Below the pieces are notes generated by a model, which was not told the origin of the DNA, ran no database searches, and saw nothing but the letters and a program-made list of their open reading frames with translations. Shown one piece after another: positions 23,401-35,837 of a stretch of DNA of 64,000 bases (positions within the stretch are counted from its first letter, which is position 1; every line of letters begins with the position of its first letter). A program made the position numbers and the translations under genes. The stretch is from Escallonia rubra (taxonomy: Eukaryota > Streptophyta > Magnoliopsida > Escalloniales > Escalloniaceae), in assembly GCA_033065855.1 (NCBI GenBank), contig JAVXUO010002165.1, forward strand, positions 124,001 to 188,000, written 5' to 3'.

Positions 23401-24950
23401 CTGGATCCACTGTACTTGAGCATAACCATTTTAGTGATGAGAGTAGTAGCATGTGCCTTGGAAGAGCCCTGAAACTGCTATTCAATATGAGCAAGGTACA
23501 TCTTAGCATTATTTAAGTCAGGAATAGCTCCGTGAATTGCAGTCATAATAGAACTTTTCAAAATCATTAGAAACATGCGGTTGAAACGCTCTTACTTTTC
23601 ATAAGCCGCCTTTTGCTCAGTAAAGCTTTCAGCTGTAAGGGTAGTAGGCGTGTCAACCCGTAAAGCATAATCCAAATCCGTAACTCCAAGAATTATGCTA
23701 ATCTACTCTTTTCATTTTTTAAAATTGGTGCCGCTCAATGATTCAATAGAGGAAAGATATCTAGTAATTGCAGCAGGACTATATGCTAAATAATAAATAT
23801 AATCATGCATATTAGTACCGAAAATTCACATGATGGAAATAGTTAGTTCATCATTTAGCATAATAAAATAAATTGAAGGATAAATAATTTATTTGTATGA
23901 AAATGTAAAATCACAAGCCTTTTCCTAAGGAAAAGATAATATATCACTTATAACCTTCCGTTGGGCCAATTATTAACATACAAGTGATTTCCACCCTTTA
24001 GCAATTTGAAAATCATTATAAGCAACATGAGCACGAATTATATCACTGTTGGGCAGAAAATAATTTGACCAATGCAACTTATTATTTCCTTTCTTTTCGC
24101 TTAAAAATTAAAATATAATCTTCCGTTGGGCCAATTAATATTTTTAATTAATAAGCATAACGTGATGTGATTTTATCATTATCTCAACTTATAAAAGACA
24201 ATAACTTCCGTTGGGCTGTTTACTGCCGAAATAAGTGAGTACCACTAATTATTTCAAGTTCATTATCGTAGTCTAGACATGCCAAACGAAACATAAGGTT
24301 TTAGCATGATCTCGTAATTTTAGACTAGTCCTTGAAACTATAACAATATTGACACTTTATATTCATCAGTATTTCAAAATAAACCAATATTAAAACATAA
24401 ACGGCTTTACAAAATTTAATGTGTAAGGCCCAATTAAAATACACAAGTCCTTCTAAAAACCCATCTTTAAAATGGCCAAAACAAGGCTAAATCAACACCT
24501 ACAAGGCCTTTTTCTTAAGTAGCCAAACATGCCCATAGATGGAGCTACATGCCCAAATTTAAATGACCAATAAAAACCCAATTCGCTGGCCTAAAGGCCT
24601 AGACAGCAGGCCATTTAGCAGGCCCCTTACGGCCCAACAGCTTCGGCCCACTTAACAAACCACTAGCCACAAGGGCCAATGCCGCATACCACAAAAGAGG
24701 CCCAAATCAGGCCTAATTAAATTTTCTGCTGGGCCATTTAAAAGGCCACATGGTTTTTTTTTTCTTTTAGCTAGGCCGAAGGCATGAGCCACTTGTCTTT
24801 CGGCCCAAACAGGCCATATGCCCTTTCAGCACATTCACCAATAGGCAACAATCACGCAGGCTTTTTTTTTTTCTTTTAACGTTGGCATTCAAATGTAAAA
24901 AAAAATTCAAGGACCAAGAAAAATTCTATGTTCATGCAATTGATCAACGT

Positions 24951-24963
24951 GGCTCTGATACCA
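24951..24963 (-). other. Primer binding site of the copia element at 20,486-26,488
   Basis: TGGTATCAGAGCC on the minus strand, two bases from the LTR end. It is complementary to initiator-Met tRNA. Confidence 0.85.
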
Positions 24964-25295
24964 TATGTTAGATTATTTTATTGATCTTGACACCATAATC
25001 AAGACCATTAGAATCTTACAATAGCATAAACATAAGAATAATAGGATTTCGAACTCACCGGAATTGAAAGAAGTCATAGATTACCAAGAGCTTTATTCCG
25101 ATGATGAAAGAATGCCAAGATGCGGAAGCGGACGTATCCCCTCTGGTATTGATCTTCACTACTCTTCTATATTCTTGATGATGGAATAGAGTTGTGTATT
25201 TTTTTATTAGTCTTTGAGACAAAAGAGTAGCCAAACATTATCACACCCTAACCTCCAAGAAAAAGAGATATTTATATATGGAGAGTAGTGGGATT

Positions 25296-26259
25296 CAGTG
25301 TTGTTAAAGGCGCAGGCGCACCTAAGGCGCAAAAGGTCCCTGGAGCCTAGGCGCAAGGCGCAGGCGCGCGCCTTTTCGAAGCGAGGCGCAATATTAAAAT
25401 AAATAATAATAATAATACACAAAAATAATAAATTATGTAAATAAAAAAAAAGAACATTACAATTAACAAACTTTCAAAGGAGTAAGATAAAAGGAGTAAA
25501 AAAAAGAGAGTAAGATAAAAGGAGTAAAAAAAAAGAGAATAAGATAAAAGGAGTAAGTAAAAAAAAAGGGAAGAGGAAGGGAAGTCAGGAAGAGGGAAAG
25601 AGATAGGACAGCCGGCCCTAATTGGGCAGCGCCGCTCCCGTCTCCGATTGCTCCACGGCCGGCCACTCTTCATCGTCGGCGATTAACTCCGGCCACGGGT
25701 ACGCCGACCACCACTGCGACCCTCCAAAAAATTCAACCGCCACCACCAAGTCGTCGTGGATCGCCATCACCGGCGCCAACTCCGGTTGGCAGCCCCATCG
25801 CCGAACAACTCACAGCAGCCCCATCCCTGGCGAGCAACTCCAGTTGCCCCTTCACCGAGCCTCCGCGACCGCCGCGCCACTTCCACCCCCGTACGAGATT
25901 TATCACCGGTCAGCCCCTTATTTTTGGCTACACCTACGGTTGCCGGCGCCCAAATCCCCGTAGTGTGGCCTTCATCGCCACTGCTTTATTCTGTCAACTC
26001 CATTGCCGGCGCTTTCGTGCTTCCACTGAAGGCACCATCAACCGCCACGTCAAGCAAACGCTGCTGCCGACCACCCATTTGGTCCCTAATGGTCTGTTCA
26101 GCCAACGCGCCTGGATTTGCGCCTCCACCATCGCTGCGCGCCTGGCGCCCAGGCTCACTAGGCGCACGCCTTCCTGAACGCACTGCGCCTAGGCTTAGGC
26201 GAGGCGCTGAGTGCGAGCCTAGCCGCGCCTTGCGCCTAGGCGCGCTTTTTATAACACTG
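25296..26259. mobile_element. hAT-like non-autonomous element with GC-rich cargo
   Basis: A 964-bp element with terminal inverted repeats starting CAGTGTTGTTAAAGGCGC on the left and CAGTGTTATAAAAAGCGCGC read inward from the right. The 8-bp flanks GTGGGATT (25,288-25,295) and GTGAGATT (26,260-26,267) differ at one base. The CAGTG terminus and 8-bp duplication point to the hAT superfamily. Subterminal GCGCCTAGGCGC palindromes are abundant. The interior at 25,610-26,170 is GC-rich and open in some frames (25,622-25,963 and 25,756-26,301 plus) with no recognisable domain. No transposase was seen. Confidence 0.75.
25484..25570. repeat. A-rich minisatellite in the hAT-like element
   Basis: About three imperfect copies of a 28-30 bp unit (AAAGGAGTAAAAAAAAGAGA and relatives). 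Confidence 0.7.
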
Positions 26260-26488
26260 GTGAGATTAACCCTGTACTTGTCAAATCTCAACGTCCATTA
26301 AAGTTAAGAGATTAGGGTCTATAAGTCTTTTACACATCATAAATTATTAGTGTATTAGCTGCTAAAATTAAATAGGCCCACAGGGTTATTTAGCATATTT
26401 AATTAACTAATGTCAAAGTTAAATAAACAGTCAATAATAGTATGACCCGTTAGGGCGCCTAATTGGATTGGACCGAACAGATCCAACA

Positions 26489-29400
26489 GTTATCCCTCAA
26501 GGCCTCTGTCATTTCTCCCAACCCACCATAACCTCTTTATTTGATTTTATATCTTTTAGAATTTCATGCAATTCTGCCTCCAATGCGTTACAGTTGGGAG
26601 ATGACCAATGTAACATCCCACCCATGTTCCTTTGTCATTTCTGATAAGCGCTCCTAAACCCCCAGATTCTCCCTCTTTTACGCTTCCATTGGTATTAATA
26701 TATACCTAACCTCACATGAATAAGACCACAATATTAGTTTAGGATCTCTACTAGCCTGGTTTCCTTGTCCGGGAGAGGCATCCATTGATTCTTTCATGTA
26801 ATCCAGAGCGTTTTCCCACGAGATATCTCGCTATTAATACTAGTTCTTTCGATGCATTCTTTGCTTCCATTAAAGAATGAAGAGATGGGATGTCCATTAA
26901 TCAAATTCATGATCAGGTTGATCCATCTTGTAGGAGATTAACTCATTGAAGCCGTTTTGAATAAAACTCCCACTTAACTTATCATAAGATTTTCCAATGT
27001 CAATTTTGAAAAATCATTCCCCCTTTTTTTCCTTTCCTGTTCTCTAAGGTGTGTATGATTTTTGGAGCCACTATGGCATTGCCAATTACGGACCTTTCAG
27101 GGACAAAACTACTCTGGGTTGCAATGATGAGTTTGCTTAAAAAAAGGTTTGATTATGCTCACAAGAACTTTAGAGAGAGCTTTGTAAATGACAATAAGCA
27201 AACTTATAGGTCTAGTGGTGCCCCGGTACATGTGGTAAAATAGCCCATTAAGGCCATTAGCACCAGGGACTTTTAAGGCCTTTATATTGAAAAAAACGCT
27301 CTTTAATTTCAACATTGCTCAAAGGAAAGACTAGACTTTTGGTTTCTTCCAATTAAATTCAGTTTTGGAGAATATAAATTGTTACCCCTTATCTCTAATT
27401 TTGAGAACCATGCTTAAACCAATTAGTAAAGTAATCATTTTGGGTGAGAAATCCAATCATCATCTTGTCCTAAAAGGGCATTAGTTCGAATCCTTCTTCT
27501 TCAAGTAAATGTAAAAATATCTAGTATTTTTATCCCCCTGAGAATGCCATTTCGTTCGAGATTTCTGGTACTAGAGCAGTTCTTCTTATGCTAGAGTTTT
27601 TAGGTATCGTTTCCTAAGTTCCTTTTCTAAATATGTGAGTATTGTTGAGCAAGAGCACTATGAATTGCATTTAGTCTTGCCCATAACCCATTTTTCCTTT
27701 TAAAAATGTTTCCAAAGGGAATTTCATGTATTGGCTTTGTTATGGAATCGATAGCCTCAAAGATATTGTCTTGGCCTTGCCAAGCATCTGAAACGACCTC
27801 TTTGATGTTATCTTGTATCATCCAAGCATCTTCAACTCTAAAAGGTTTCTTGTAAGTTAAGGTAACTTGGTTGATAAATATACTAGAGCTATTCTGTAAT
27901 AACGCACAAGTGATATGAGGTAGTTTAAGGAAGATTACATACATGAACTTCTAGCAAGATGAAGCACCACTTTGGGGTTACTGTAGCGCGATCCAAACGA
28001 CTTTGCACATTTTCCCACCCTCTTTTATCTGTCCAAGTTAATCTTGGTCCATTGTACTCCAGGTTGACTTAACCGCACCTACTTATATTCTCTCTATACT
28101 TCCTTATTATGTAGCCCTCCTTGTTGTCTCCATGTCCTCTTCATTCAGTAAATCCGATATGCCACTAAAGTCACCTCCGATCAACCACGGCATATTGTTG
28201 ACTTCAGCAAACTCGATGAGCTTTTGGCCTAGGAATTCATTTTTCCATGGGTTCAAGGTAGCATAGACCGTAGAAAGGCCAAGTGTTCGCGATAGACCGT
28301 GGTATGAATTACTTGGTTTGTAGCTTGAACTACAAATATGCTAACTTGGGTAGAGTCCTACGTGAGCCAAATTCTACCCAATCTTCCTTTGGGGTTGACA
28401 ATGCAAGATGCACTATATCCTAAATCATGGAAAAAATTACCCATCCTTGAATATTAGACAATTGATTTAAGAATGGCCATTGGATCAAAATTTCCTGGCA
28501 AACTGACAATTTCTATAAACTCATTCTTAATATATGGTTCCCTAATCCCCCACAATTCCATATGTAGACATCCACACACATTTTACTTGGTGCTGTTGGT
28601 AAAAAAAATCTGACATTTTGATTAGTGGCAAGTTGTGAACCCTCGCCTTCTCTTAAATCTGACTTCTCAGTGAAATTGCTTTTGGCCTAAATGAAAAGAT
28701 CGTTAGTTTCATCTCTTGGCCTGGTATGATCTTCAACCAAAATTCCTTGTTTGACCAGTGAACTTCGATAGCATGTAGCTCCTTGTGGCTCACCGGGGGT
28801 GTTACTTTATAGCAGTTTAGATGGAAGACTAGTGTCAATAAATCCTTCCTTTGTTGGGTCTGGTGACTCGTATGAAGATATGATGGCTTTAGGGATTTGC
28901 CTTTTCGGTTTCGTGGCTGTTGTTTTGCAGATATGCTTTAGTGTATAATGAGCATCCTTTTTTTTTTGTTGATCTTTGACGGTGCGACAACAGTAGCCTT
29001 CCTTGTGTTTGCTTAGGGTTTGCATGGTCAAATGACTAAGGCATGTCCAAGTCTGTGATATGGTTGCCTCGTCTTGTTTTTTTTTCCTGTTGATGTTGTC
29101 CATGATCTAGAATTCCCATTTATGGCTGAACTGTTGCCGAAATTGTAGATTTTTCAATTCTGAAGTCCATATCCTCATTGTTGTGGTTTCCTTTTGTATA
29201 TCTTTGTTGGGATCGTATAATGTGGACTCTAGTCTTGCCGCTTATTTTTGGTCCATTTAGCTCCATCATATCCCCCTTTTTGTTTTGATTTTTTTCTTTT
29301 TGTTTTCTTTTTGCTGTTTTTTCATCGCCTCCCCTAATCGGATATTACTTAGTAGCCCAAACATAATTGAATGGTTATGCTGGAGCATTTTTTCCTTGGA

Positions 29401-30185
29401 TAGACTTTCTTCCTTTTCTCTTAGCTATCATCGAGGGTCCAAACCCTTCTTCTTCCCTTTTAATTTTGTCTGTGGTTTTGGTTGCTAGTGCCACCACCCC
29501 GGGCCCCCATGTCCAGTAAGCACTTCAGTTGTTTTTTCTTCCTTATTATTGTTTCCTTTTCCAACTGTCTCTTTCATCTTCTCTGGTGGTTCAACCGCCA
29601 TTTTCTCCTCCCTCACCTCTATACAAATATCTTTTCGATGTCCGATGCTGCCACAATTAAAGCAAAAGTTGTTAATATACTCACATTTCACCCTACATTT
29701 TTCATTTTTTTTGTTTGAATGATAAGGGGTATTCTTGGGTCAATTTTAGCGTCAACTGGGATTAAGTTCCCTCTCCGGACGATCTTAAGAGTGCACCCCC
29801 CATATTGGCCTATGCATTCAAAGGAAAATTTTTCCTCCGGGTTCTAGCTCCAAGGTTTGAACCCAAAAAGTCAAGGTAGAGAACAATCCTCCTTGACTAC
29901 CAGGCCAACCCCTTGGGGTTCCCTACATTTTCTTTTTGTGAGGTTGTATGCAAGTATGAGGGGTTCTAATAAGTCCATCTGTACAAAAACTTCAGTATAC
30001 TTCCCTCGAGAAAATGTAGCCATATTAATATCAACCATGATAGGTTTGCCAAATTTCTTCACGATTCAAACAAGACCTTCTCTTGGTAGTATATTTATGC
30101 TGCAAGTATACCAGTTTTGACAAGAATTCCCAGTTCGCTGCAAGTATATTTATGCTGCAAAAATCCCCCAGTTTGCTCGTTAGAA
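26489..30185 (-). mobile_element. Decayed LINE (L1-type) with ORF1 and ORF2 remains, unit C
   Basis: Minus-strand L1-type LINE. ORF1 remains lie at about 30,185-28,800: the pre-knuckle stretch at 30,062-29,871 and the CCHC knuckle CFNCGSIGHRKDIC at 29,691-29,485. ORF2 remains follow. Endonuclease is at about 28,600-28,130 (VYIWNCGGLGN, NNMPWLIGGDFSG). The linker before RT is at 27,790-27,627 (PFGNIFKRKNGLWARLNAI). RT starts are at 27,290-26,950 (KVPGANGLNGLFYHMYRG, FKIDIGKSYDKL). An RNase H-like stretch is at about 26,740-26,500 (NGSVKEGESGGLGALIRN). The central RT, including its catalytic motif, is missing. Frames are broken by many stops and shifts. The left end abuts the copia LTR at 26,488. 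Confidence 0.8.
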
Positions 30186-32260
30186 GTTCAAACCCATATC
30201 TTAGTATTGAAGAATGACTTTGATTGGTTGAAGAAGGAGTGGCTGGAAATGGAAAGCTTAATAATGAAGCTGTGGCTTCTCATAGGCTGCCGAAGTGGTA
30301 CCGACTTGGAAATTAGCTGGGAAGAGAGAACTTCACAATGAAGCTTTCTCCGTCGACTTGGAGAAGGCTTATGGTGGTGATGCATGAAGATGCCGACTTG
30401 AGGAAGTTGCCGACTTGTCTTTATACTGGTAATGAGAGAGAGAGACAGAGAGAGAGAGAGAAGCAATAACTTGAAAAAAATAGAGAGAGAAGTTAGTAAA
30501 TGAGAGAAAAGAAAAGCAACAACTTACTACATTGTTTTGAGTAGCTAGCTGAAGCTTGTATATTTTTTTGTGAGTGTTTTGTATTATAATATTTGTGTGA
30601 GAATTTATTCAAACAAATTTTACTATAAATATAGATTGTTGTTTGAGTTATATTTGTGAACCCATTATGCTTCCAATAAGTGGAATCAGAGCCACAAGTT
30701 CGTGGGTACATTTCAAGAAAGTGAAGAGATGGCCAACATAATTCAGCCTCAGATACCAAAATTAACAAAGATGAATTATGAGAATTGGAGCATCCAAATA
30801 AAGTTCTTACTGGGATCACAAGATTTATGGAAAATTGTTGAAGACGGATACAATGAGCCCGCTGATGTGACTGACGAAACAACTTTATCAAACCCCTAGA
30901 AGATGACGTTAAAGGAATCACGTAAGAAGGATAAGAAGGCCATGTTCTTAATTTTTTGAAGAGTTGATGAATAAAAATTTGAAAAAATATCAGACCCGAA
31001 GACATCAAAGGATGCGTGGGAGATTATGTAGAAATCGCTACAGGGAGTGAAAAAGGCTAAAAATGTACGTCTTCAATCACTTAGAGCTGAATTTGAGATG
31101 CTAAAAATGCAAAGTTCAGAAAATATTAATGATTGCATTACTTGTCTAATAACGGTGGCAAACTAGATGAAAAGAAATGGAGAAGTTCTTAATGATGTGA
31201 GGTTAAGGAAAACACTCGTACGTTCTCTGACTTGAAGATTTGATTATGTTGTTACTGCCATTGAAGAATCAAAAGATTTGTCACAAATTTCTATAAATGA
31301 GCTTGTGGATTCTTTTCAAGTTCATGAGTAAAGAATAAACCAAAATAAAAATACTAATAATTTGAGGCAAGCTTTGCAAAGCAAGTTATATGTTGGTGGA
31401 AATCATGTTAGCAGCTACTACGAACGAGGTAGAGGAATTATTGGTGACTATAGAGGTGGCTATAGAGGTAGCTACCGAGGTGGACGTGGAGGACGGGGTC
31501 GTGGCAAAAAAGCTTGCGAAAGAGGCCAAACAAATGAAGGCTGTCAAATACATATTCGTAGTCGAGGATTTAGAAGTAGAGGCGGATTTCAACAACAAGG
31601 TGATAAATCCCAGTTGCAATGTTATAATTGCAACAAATATGGTCATTTTAGTTACGAGTGCAAATCAACTCCTAAAATGGAGGAAAGAAATCATTTTGCA
31701 ACAGTTGAAGAGAAAAATGTGGAAGATGCTATTTTTCTCACTTACGGAGGAAACGTAGAGTGTAAGAAAAATGTTTATTATCTCGACATTAGTGTCATCA
31801 ACCACATGTGCGGCCGAAAAGAGTTGTTCACTGATTTGAACGAGACAATCAAAGGAGAAATTACCTTCGGAGACTCATCAAAGATTTCGGTCAAAGAGCT
31901 TCACAATGAAGCTTTCTCTGTCGACTTGGAGAAGGCTTATGGCGGTGATGCATGAAGATGCCGACTTGAGGAAGATGCCGTCTTGAGGAAGCTGCCGACT
32001 TGTCTTTATATTGGTCATGAGAGAGAGAAGGGGGGGGGGGGGGGAAGAGCTTGAAAAAAATAGAGAGAGAAGTTAGTAAATGAGAGAAAAGAAAAGCAAC
32101 AACTTACTAGATTGTTTTGAGTAGCTAGCTGAAGCTAGTATATTTTTTTGTGAGTGTTTTGTATTATAATATTTGTGTGAGAATTTCTTCAAACAAATTT
32201 TACTATCAATATAGATTGTTGTTTGAGTTATATTTGTGAACCCATTATGCTTCCAATAAG

Positions 32261-32272
32261 TGGTATCAGAGC
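32261..32272 (+). other. Primer binding site, unit C copia fossil
   Basis: TGGTATCAGAGC following the second LTR part. Same tRNA primer as the other copia elements here. Confidence 0.8.
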
Positions 32273-34311
32273 CACAAGTTCGTGGCTACATTAATTCAAG
32301 AAAGTGAAGAGATGGTCAACATAATTCAGCCTCAGATACCAAAATTAACAAAGATGAATTATGAGAACTGGAGCATCCAAATAAAGGTCCTACTGGGGTC
32401 ACAAGATTTATGAAAAAATTGTTGAAGACGGATGCAATGAGTCTGCTAATGTGACAGACGAAACAACTTTATCAAACGCCCAGAAGACAGCGTTAAAGGA
32501 ATCACGCAAGAAGGGTAAGAAGGCCATGTTCTTAATTTTTCGAGAAGTTGACGAATAAAATTTTGAAAAAATATCAGACGCGAAGACATCAAAGGATGCA
32601 TGGGAGATTCTGTAAAAAATCTCTACAGGGAGTGAAAAAGGCTAAAAAGATACATCTTCAATCATTTAGAGCTGAATTTGAGATACTAAAAATGCAAAGT
32701 GCAGAAAAGAAATGGAGAAACTCTTAATGATGTGGCGGTAATGAAAAAACTCTTACGTTCTCTGACTTGAAGATTTGATTATGTTGTTACTGCCATTGAA
32801 GAGTCAAAAGATTTGTCACAAATTTCTATAGATGAGCTTGTTGGTTCTTTTCAAGCTCATGGGTAAAGAATAAACCAAAATAAAAATATTGATAATTTGA
32901 AGCAAGCTTTGCAAAGCAAATTATATGTTGGTGAAAATCATGTTAGCAGCTACTACAAACGAGGTAGAGGAAATCGTGGTGACTATAGAGGTGGCTATAG
33001 AGGTAGCTACCGAGGTAGCTACCGAGGTGGACGTGGTCATGGCAGACAATCTTGTGAAAGAAGCCAAACAAATGAAGGCTATCAAATACATAGTCGTAGT
33101 CGAGGATTTAGAAGTAGAGGTAGAGACGGATTTCAACAACAAGGTGATAAATCCCAGTTGCAATGTTATAACTGCAACAAATATGGTTATTTTAGTTACG
33201 AGTGCAGATCAACTCCTAAAATGGAGGAAATAAATCATTTTGCAACAGTTGAAGAGAAAAATGTAGAATATGCTATTTTTCTCACTTACGGAGGAAACGA
33301 AGAGTGTAAGAAAAATGTTTATTATCTCGACATTGGTGTCAGCAACCACATGTGCGACCGAAAAGAGTTGTTCACATATTTAGACGAGACAATCAAAGGA
33401 GAAGTTACATTTGGAGACTCATCAAATATTTTGGTCAAAGGCAAAGGTAAACTCATGATTACCTTAAAAAATGGAGATATAAAATATATATCAGATGTTT
33501 ATTATGTACCAGCCTTAAAAAGGAATATTATCAGCCTGGGTCAGCTTTTAGAAAAGGGGGTACGACATACACATGAAGGATTGCTCTCTCGTCATTAGAA
33601 ATAGATATATAATTAATTGCTAAAGTTGAAATGACAATGAATCGTCGTTTCATACTTGATATCCGAACAGAAATAATAAAATGCATGAAGTCTATCATTA
33701 AAGATGATTCATGGTTAGGGCATTTAAGATTTGGTCATCTTGGTTTTACCAACCTGAAGTTGTTTTCGAGAACAAAAATGGTGAATGGTCTACCTAAAAT
33801 TAATAAACTAGATCAGTTAAGTGAAGCTTGCGTTAAAAGGAAACAACATAAATAAAGTTTTGAAGCGGGAAAATCCTGAAGAGCCAGAAGGCCACTAGAG
33901 ATTGTGCACTCAGGTATAGATGGTCCATTAGATATTACATCACTTGGCGGAAACAAGTACTACCTTATTTTTATTGATGATTCCAGCAGAAAAAGTTGGG
34001 TGTATATTTTTAAATAAAAATCGGAAGCCCTTGATAAATTCATGGAATTTAAAGCAATCGCAGAAAAACAGAGTGGACAGTATCTGAAGTGACTCAGATC
34101 TGATATAGGAAGCAAATACATCTCGAAGTTGTTAGAAGGTTGTTGTAAAAAGCATGGAATTATTCATTCCTCATATACGCCACAACAAAATGGCATTGTT
34201 AAAAGAAAGAATTGCACGATTTTTGATCATATGGCGAGAAGCATGGTGAAGAAAAACACCTAATCCAAATTTTAGTTTGAAACTCATGTCGGGCTGCGTA
34301 ATTAATACATG

Positions 34312-34347
34312 GGCGACACCCGGATTTGAACTGGGGAAAAAGGATTT
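34312..34347 (-). pseudogene. 3' half of a tRNA (plastid trnC-like), unit C copy
   Basis: Counterpart of 5568-5603, with the same T arm and 3' acceptor strand and one change in the T stem. Its presence in A and C but not B dates the insert to before the A/C duplication. Confidence 0.5.
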
Positions 34348-34399
34348 CCAAGAACCCTTTGGGCAAAAGCCATTCTATGTGCTATTTATTCGCATTAGT

Positions 34400-35837
34400 G
34401 ATGCATGCTGAGGTTTCTCTTATATTCGTTCTCCTTCTGATTAAAACTAAGATGGCGACTCTATTAGAAAGACCTATGCTAATAATGTGCTTACGGAAAG
34501 ATAGATCTTTGAAAAAGGTTAAATTAATCCCCTCATTTTCAATTTGTTACGATCCGAATTATTTGAATTTTTTGTAGTTCAGCTCATTTAGATTAATTTT
34601 TGTGGCCGAAAAGTTTTCAATTTGTATTCTTTGTATACTACATTAAGTACGAAGGATTCTTTCTCACGAATATATCCGAAAGAAACGAGATCTCTTTCAA
34701 AAGGGCGAGATGAGTAGTAGTGAAAGAGATATAAAGATTCTCAAACGAAATGGTGTGTTTCAAACTCATTTCAGTTTTTATTTTCAAAAAAATCAAAATC
34801 AAAACTTTTTTAAGTTTTCTCTTTTTACAAAACTTATAGGTTGTTTGACACAGTTTCGTATAATTGGTTTTTACTTTTGTTTTAATTTTCCTCTCTTCTC
34901 TTTTATATTTTTCCTTTCCTTTTTTTTTTTTTTTTGATTTTCCAATACTTGAGAGCTTCTTTTGAGCTCTTACGTTTAACAACCATGAAGCACCCCTACC
35001 ACAACCAACATATTTCCTATGCTACGGTCCAACTATTGCTATGGTAGTAACACACTAGCTTGGGAGTTAGAGCTTCATTAGTTTGATTGGGTGAATGACT
35101 TTGATTAGCTTGGAATAAACTTGCACAAATCGAAGATACTAGGTCAGACTAATCGATGGATGAAATATTTTGGTGGTATTTTTGTAGAGACAATGAGGGT
35201 CGGTATGATGGTGATTTCTATTTAGAAGAGTGGTGGTGCCGTGGTGGTGACTGATGTTAGAGGGTTTGGTGTTTGGCGGTGTTCGTCAGTGGTGGTGGTG
35301 GTACGTGGTGGTTGCAGTTATCAGTGACTATGGTGGTTGGCGGTGCTCGTGGGTGTTGGTCAATGGTAGTGGTTGCAACGGTTAGTTCATATTGTGGTTG
35401 GTGGTCTTGGCAAGTTTGTTGTTCGAGTGTGTTTATCAATGGTGAAGGCATATCAACTATGAGTGGCTATGGTGGTGGTGTTGGTCAATTGGGTATGGTA
35501 GTTAGCAATGTTGGTGGTTTGATGTTATTACGTGACAGGTGTTGGTGAGAAGATTGAAGGAAATAAGAGATACAAAATACTTTCAAGAAAAGTCGAAAGG
35601 TGGATCTAAAAAAAAACAAAATAATAAAAACTCTAAAATAGAGTTTTAAAAAACAGCCTCAATTTGAAAACTAGTTTTAAAACTAAAGGGGGAAAAAGAC
35701 TAAAATGTATGTCAGAGGATTTTTTTTTTAGTTTTTAAAACTGAACATAGAATTGAAAATAAAAACTGTTTCAAATGCTACTTTAGAATAATAATTATTC
35801 GACAAGAGAAAAGAAAACAACAGGGAAGGCAGATATA
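34400..35837. other. Non-coding flank (unit C)
   Basis: Counterpart of 5656-7140, with the GGT-rich block at about 35,230-35,530. No gene seen. Confidence 0.5.

Larger units (their letters stand above)
20486..26488 (-). mobile_element. Broken Ty1/copia retrotransposon (3' truncated) between units B and C
   Basis: A minus-strand Ty1/copia fossil. From its 5' end it has an LTR (26,488-24,966, TGTTGGAT to ATCTAACA, with an hAT-like element inside), a primer site (24,963-24,951), a long leader, gag and protease (around 23,234-22,788; CCHC knuckle CHFCKDKGHMRKEYH, protease-like WWIDTDATVHIT), the integrase C-terminal linker (22,061-21,615), reverse transcriptase (21,459-20,766; FYGDLHENVYMMQQEGF, LYVDNILLAS, TRPDIAYVVG) and the end of RNase H (about 20,530-20,486). 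It stops inside RNase H at the junction with unit B, so no 3' LTR exists and LTR dating is impossible. Many breaks; not functional. Confidence 0.85.
24966..26488 (-). repeat. 5' LTR of the copia element, split by an hAT-like insertion
   Basis: Begins TGTTGGATCT and ends ATCTAACA on the minus strand. Without the nested element and its duplicated target the LTR is about 551 bp. Confidence 0.8.
30195..34400 (+). mobile_element. Broken Ty1/copia retrotransposon, unit C
   Basis: Counterpart of 1384-5655, with the same parts in the same order: LTR part (to about 30,680), primer site (30,681-30,692), gag (from 30,729; RG-rich stretch and knuckle at 31,362-31,680), second LTR part (about 31,897-32,260), second primer site (32,261-32,272), second gag (from about 32,315; RG-rich stretch and knuckle at 32,897-33,230), protease-like sequence, GAG-pre-integrase (33,631-33,855) and partial integrase (about 33,900-34,395). 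No RT. Heavily broken. Confidence 0.8.

Noticed and set aside
25622-26301. Overlapping frames of 100-180 codons
   Set aside because: They lie inside the hAT-like element, are open on both strands because of GC content, and show no recognisable domain. Kept only as possible captured sequence.
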